A stretch of 25,010 bases of DNA from Thermoplasmata archaeon. Its GTDB lineage: Archaea; Thermoplasmatota; Thermoplasmata; Lutacidiplasmatales; UBA184. A model generated the notes under the pieces. It had not been told where the DNA came from, did no database searches, and saw only the letters and a list, made by a program, of their open reading frames with translations. Below are positions 23,808 to 25,010 of the stretch, in pieces. A program made the position numbers and the translations under genes. The stretch is from positions 1 to 25,010 of the forward strand of contig JASIEC010000074.1 of NCBI GenBank assembly GCA_030046135.1, given 5' to 3'. Numbering within the stretch: position 1 is the first letter of the stretch; each line of letters opens with the position of its first letter.

Positions 23808-24029
23808 CTACGCCCGGTCGGCTCCGGTGAACCGGGTGAAGAACAGCAAGCCCCCCGCCGAGAGCGGGAGGACCCCCGCGAAGAAGACCCAGTGGAACGT
23901 GATCAGCCAGAACGCCATCGACATGATCCCGATCCCGACGAGCACCGCCGCGCCGATGACGATCGGGATCGACACCGATCCCTCCGGGAGCTCCTCGGGA
24001 TGCCCGTGGCCGTGGGCGGGTTCCGCCAT
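23808..24029 (-). CDS. Small two-transmembrane protein with His-rich N-terminus
   Basis: This 73-aa protein starts MAEPAHGHGHPEELPEG, a His/Pro/Glu-rich tail, and has two predicted transmembrane helices at about 21-42 (IPIVIGAAVLVGIGIMSMAF) and 46-65. The short loop between them contains ITFHW. Both ends would lie on the same side of the membrane. No family is recognised. It is first in the operon with IPK, IDI2 and Elp3, and the stop is 9 nt from the IPK start. Such small 2-TM proteins sometimes belong to respiratory complexes, but nothing here shows that. A weak AT-rich patch (GATTTGAAGG on the minus strand, about 24050-24060) may be its promoter. Confidence 0.6.
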   Translation of the reverse strand: MAEPAHGHGHPEELPEGSVSIPIVIGAAVLVGIGIMSMAFWLITFHWVFFAGVLPLSAGGLLFFTRFTGADRA

Positions 24030-24061
24030 CGGCGGCGAGAGGGCCGCCCTCCTTCAAATCG

Positions 24062-24123
24062 GTTCGGTCGAACGCCCGGTCCGGGGCTCCGGCACTCCGG
24101 AACGGAGCGTCGCAGCGAATTCG
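24062..24123. repeat. Cluster of small dyads upstream of orc1/cdc6
   Basis: The 168-bp gap between the 2-TM gene and orc1 holds GTTCG-GT-CGAAC (24062-24073), a direct repeat CTCCGG (24087-24092 and 24095-24100), CTCCG-GAA-CGGAG (24095-24107), and the palindrome CGAATTCG (24116-24123). Archaeal origins often lie beside orc1/cdc6 and carry dyad initiator-binding repeats, but these do not match the known ORB consensus well. Confidence 0.3.
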
Positions 24124-24137
24124 ACGCAGCGCGCGAC

Positions 24138-24151
24138 AAAAGGTAGATATG
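24138..24151 (+). promoter_or_regulatory. Promoter-like AT-rich element for orc1/cdc6
   Basis: AAAAGGTAGATATG resembles a BRE/TATA pair, 47-60 nt before GTG 24198, implying a leader of about 25 nt. GGCAGG lies about 7 nt before the GTG as a weak ribosome binding site. Confidence 0.4.
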
Positions 24152-24197
24152 GTCGCCGCCCCTGCAACCCCCGCCCGAGGCCCGGGCAGGTTTGACG

Positions 24198-25010
24198 GTG
24201 CCACCTGCTCCCGAGGACCGGCCGGTCGACGTGCCGGTGCGGCCCGCAGCAAGCGAAGCCAGCAATCCGGCGGTCGCGCCCGTCGGCGACCGCCGACAGA
24301 GCGGGGGAGGGTCGGGCGGGAATCTTCCCGGCCCCGCCCCTTCCCCGCCCTCGACCCCGAGCTCGGCCGCCGAGTTCCTCGACTCGATCCTGCAGACGAA
24401 GAGCGAACTGTTCCGCGGGAGCCGCGAGGTCCTCCGCGACTCCTACGTCCCGAGCCGCCTCCCGCACCGGGAGGAGGAGATCCGCAAGGTCGCCGAGATC
24501 CTCGCCCCGGCCCTCCGGGGCGAGCTGCCGTCGAACCTCCTCATCTACGGCAAGATCGGCACGGGCAAGACCGCCGTCGTCGCGCAGGTCCGCCAGGACC
24601 TCCAGCGCCGGGTCGGCTCCGACCCGAAGCTCACGTTCATCACGGTGAACTGCGGGAACATCGACACCCCGTACAGCCTGCTCCAGACGATCGGCAACAC
24701 GATCGCCCCGTCCGAGGCGGACCGGATCCCGACCGGCTGGTCGCTCGACCGCGTCCAGGCGGCGATGCGACGGTCGATGGACGCCCGCGGAGGGACGTTC
24801 CTGATCGTGCTTGACGAGATCGACCGGCTCGTCTCGCGGAAGGCGGACAAGGACAACGTGCTCTACACGCTGAGCCAGATCAACACCGAGCTCGAGAACG
24901 CCCGCGTGGGCCTGATCGGGATCTCGAACGACCTCAAGTTCACGAGCGAGCTCGACGCGCGCGTCCGCAGCCGGCTCAACGAGGAGAAGATCCTCTTCGA
25001 CCCGTACAAC
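24198..25010 (+). CDS. orc1: Orc1/Cdc6 replication initiator, N-terminal 271 codons (cut by window edge)
   Basis: The AAA+ ATPase core is clear. SYVPSRLPHREEEI (82-95) is the family's entry motif. The Walker A is GKIGTGKT (118-125), Walker B is LIVLDE (202-207), sensor 1 is GISND, and RVRSRLNEE is the sensor 2/arginine-finger-like box. Archaeal Orc1/Cdc6 binds origin repeats and loads the MCM helicase; the C-terminal winged helix lies beyond the window. GTG 24198 is the first start after the promoter-like element. It gives an unusual N-terminal extension of about 55 residues rich in Pro, Ala, Gly and Ser and without ATG alternatives; a TTG at 24192 or GTGs at 24231 and 24237 are also possible. 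The gene is divergent from the 2-TM gene and may adjoin an origin. Confidence 0.93.
   Translation, partial: MPPAPEDRPVDVPVRPAASEASNPAVAPVGDRRQSGGGSGGNLPGPAPSPPSTPSSAAEFLDSILQTKSELFRGSREVLRDSYVPSRLPHREEEIRKVAEILAPALRGELPSNLLIYGKIGTGKTAVVAQVRQDLQRRVGSDPKLTFITVNCGNIDTPYSLLQTIGNTIAPSEADRIPTGWSLDRVQAAMRRSMDARGGTFLIVLDEIDRLVSRKADKDNVLYTLSQINTELENARVGLIGISNDLKFTSELDARVRSRLNEEKILFDPYN

Noticed and set aside
1..25010. CRISPR arrays, insertion sequences, integrases, phage or toxin-antitoxin genes
   Set aside because: No regularly spaced repeats, terminal inverted repeats with a transposase, or related proteins were seen in the window.

Overview
The window comes from a very G+C-rich archaeon. The archaeal evidence is an archaeal-type S-adenosylmethionine synthetase, NreA, an Orc1/Cdc6 initiator, isopentenyl phosphate kinase with type 2 IPP isomerase, an archaeal e-MtaB/Elp3 pair of tRNA-modifying radical SAM enzymes, tRNAs without encoded CCA, and TATA-like boxes placed 24-30 nt before start codons as in leaderless archaeal transcripts. 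A high-GC member of the Thermoplasmatota is my best guess from this gene set, but that is inference.

Layout. (1) 1-254, minus: the start of an SRPBCC/AHSA1-like protein cut by the window edge, then a 376-bp GC-rich gap. (2) 631-8315, plus: a tight glycogen/alpha-glucan cassette of GT4 glycosyltransferase, GH57 alpha-amylase-type enzyme, archaeal GH15, ROK sugar kinase and a second, glucodextranase-like GH15. Three of the four junctions are 4-bp ATGA/GTGA overlaps. (3) 8346-11634, minus: a PoxB-like pyruvate oxidase/dehydrogenase, a zinc-less MDR oxidoreductase (possibly preceded by a coupled 23-codon leader ORF) and a VOC-fold protein. (4) 11853-15330: a membrane-anchored surface protein, tRNA-Ala(UGC), a NUDIX protein, an LLM flavin monooxygenase, an MBL-fold hydrolase and tRNA-Pro(CGG). 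(5) 15447-16766, plus: NreA DNA-repair protein. (6) 16777-20289, minus: a membrane-anchored double zinc-ribbon protein, e-MtaB methylthiotransferase and AdoMet synthetase. (7) 20376-24029, minus: an operon, in transcription order, of a 2-TM small protein, isopentenyl phosphate kinase, type 2 IPP isomerase and Elp3. (8) 24198-end, plus: Orc1/Cdc6, truncated by the window edge, with a possible origin-like intergenic region before it.

How the genes fit together. The first cassette can build an alpha-glucan (GT4), cut it (GH57), release glucose (two GH15 enzymes) and phosphorylate it (ROK). The PoxB-like enzyme next to it would oxidise pyruvate to acetate. IPK and IDI2 are the last steps of an archaeal mevalonate route to isoprenoid lipids. 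AdoMet synthetase supplies the cofactor for the two radical-SAM tRNA modifiers around it. I found no CRISPR array, transposase, phage gene or obvious defence system. The most interesting loose ends are the missing IDI2 start codon, the SD-led leader ORF before the MDR gene, the P/A/G-rich N-terminal extension of Orc1 with dyads in its upstream region, and a recurring compact hairpin close to stop codons.
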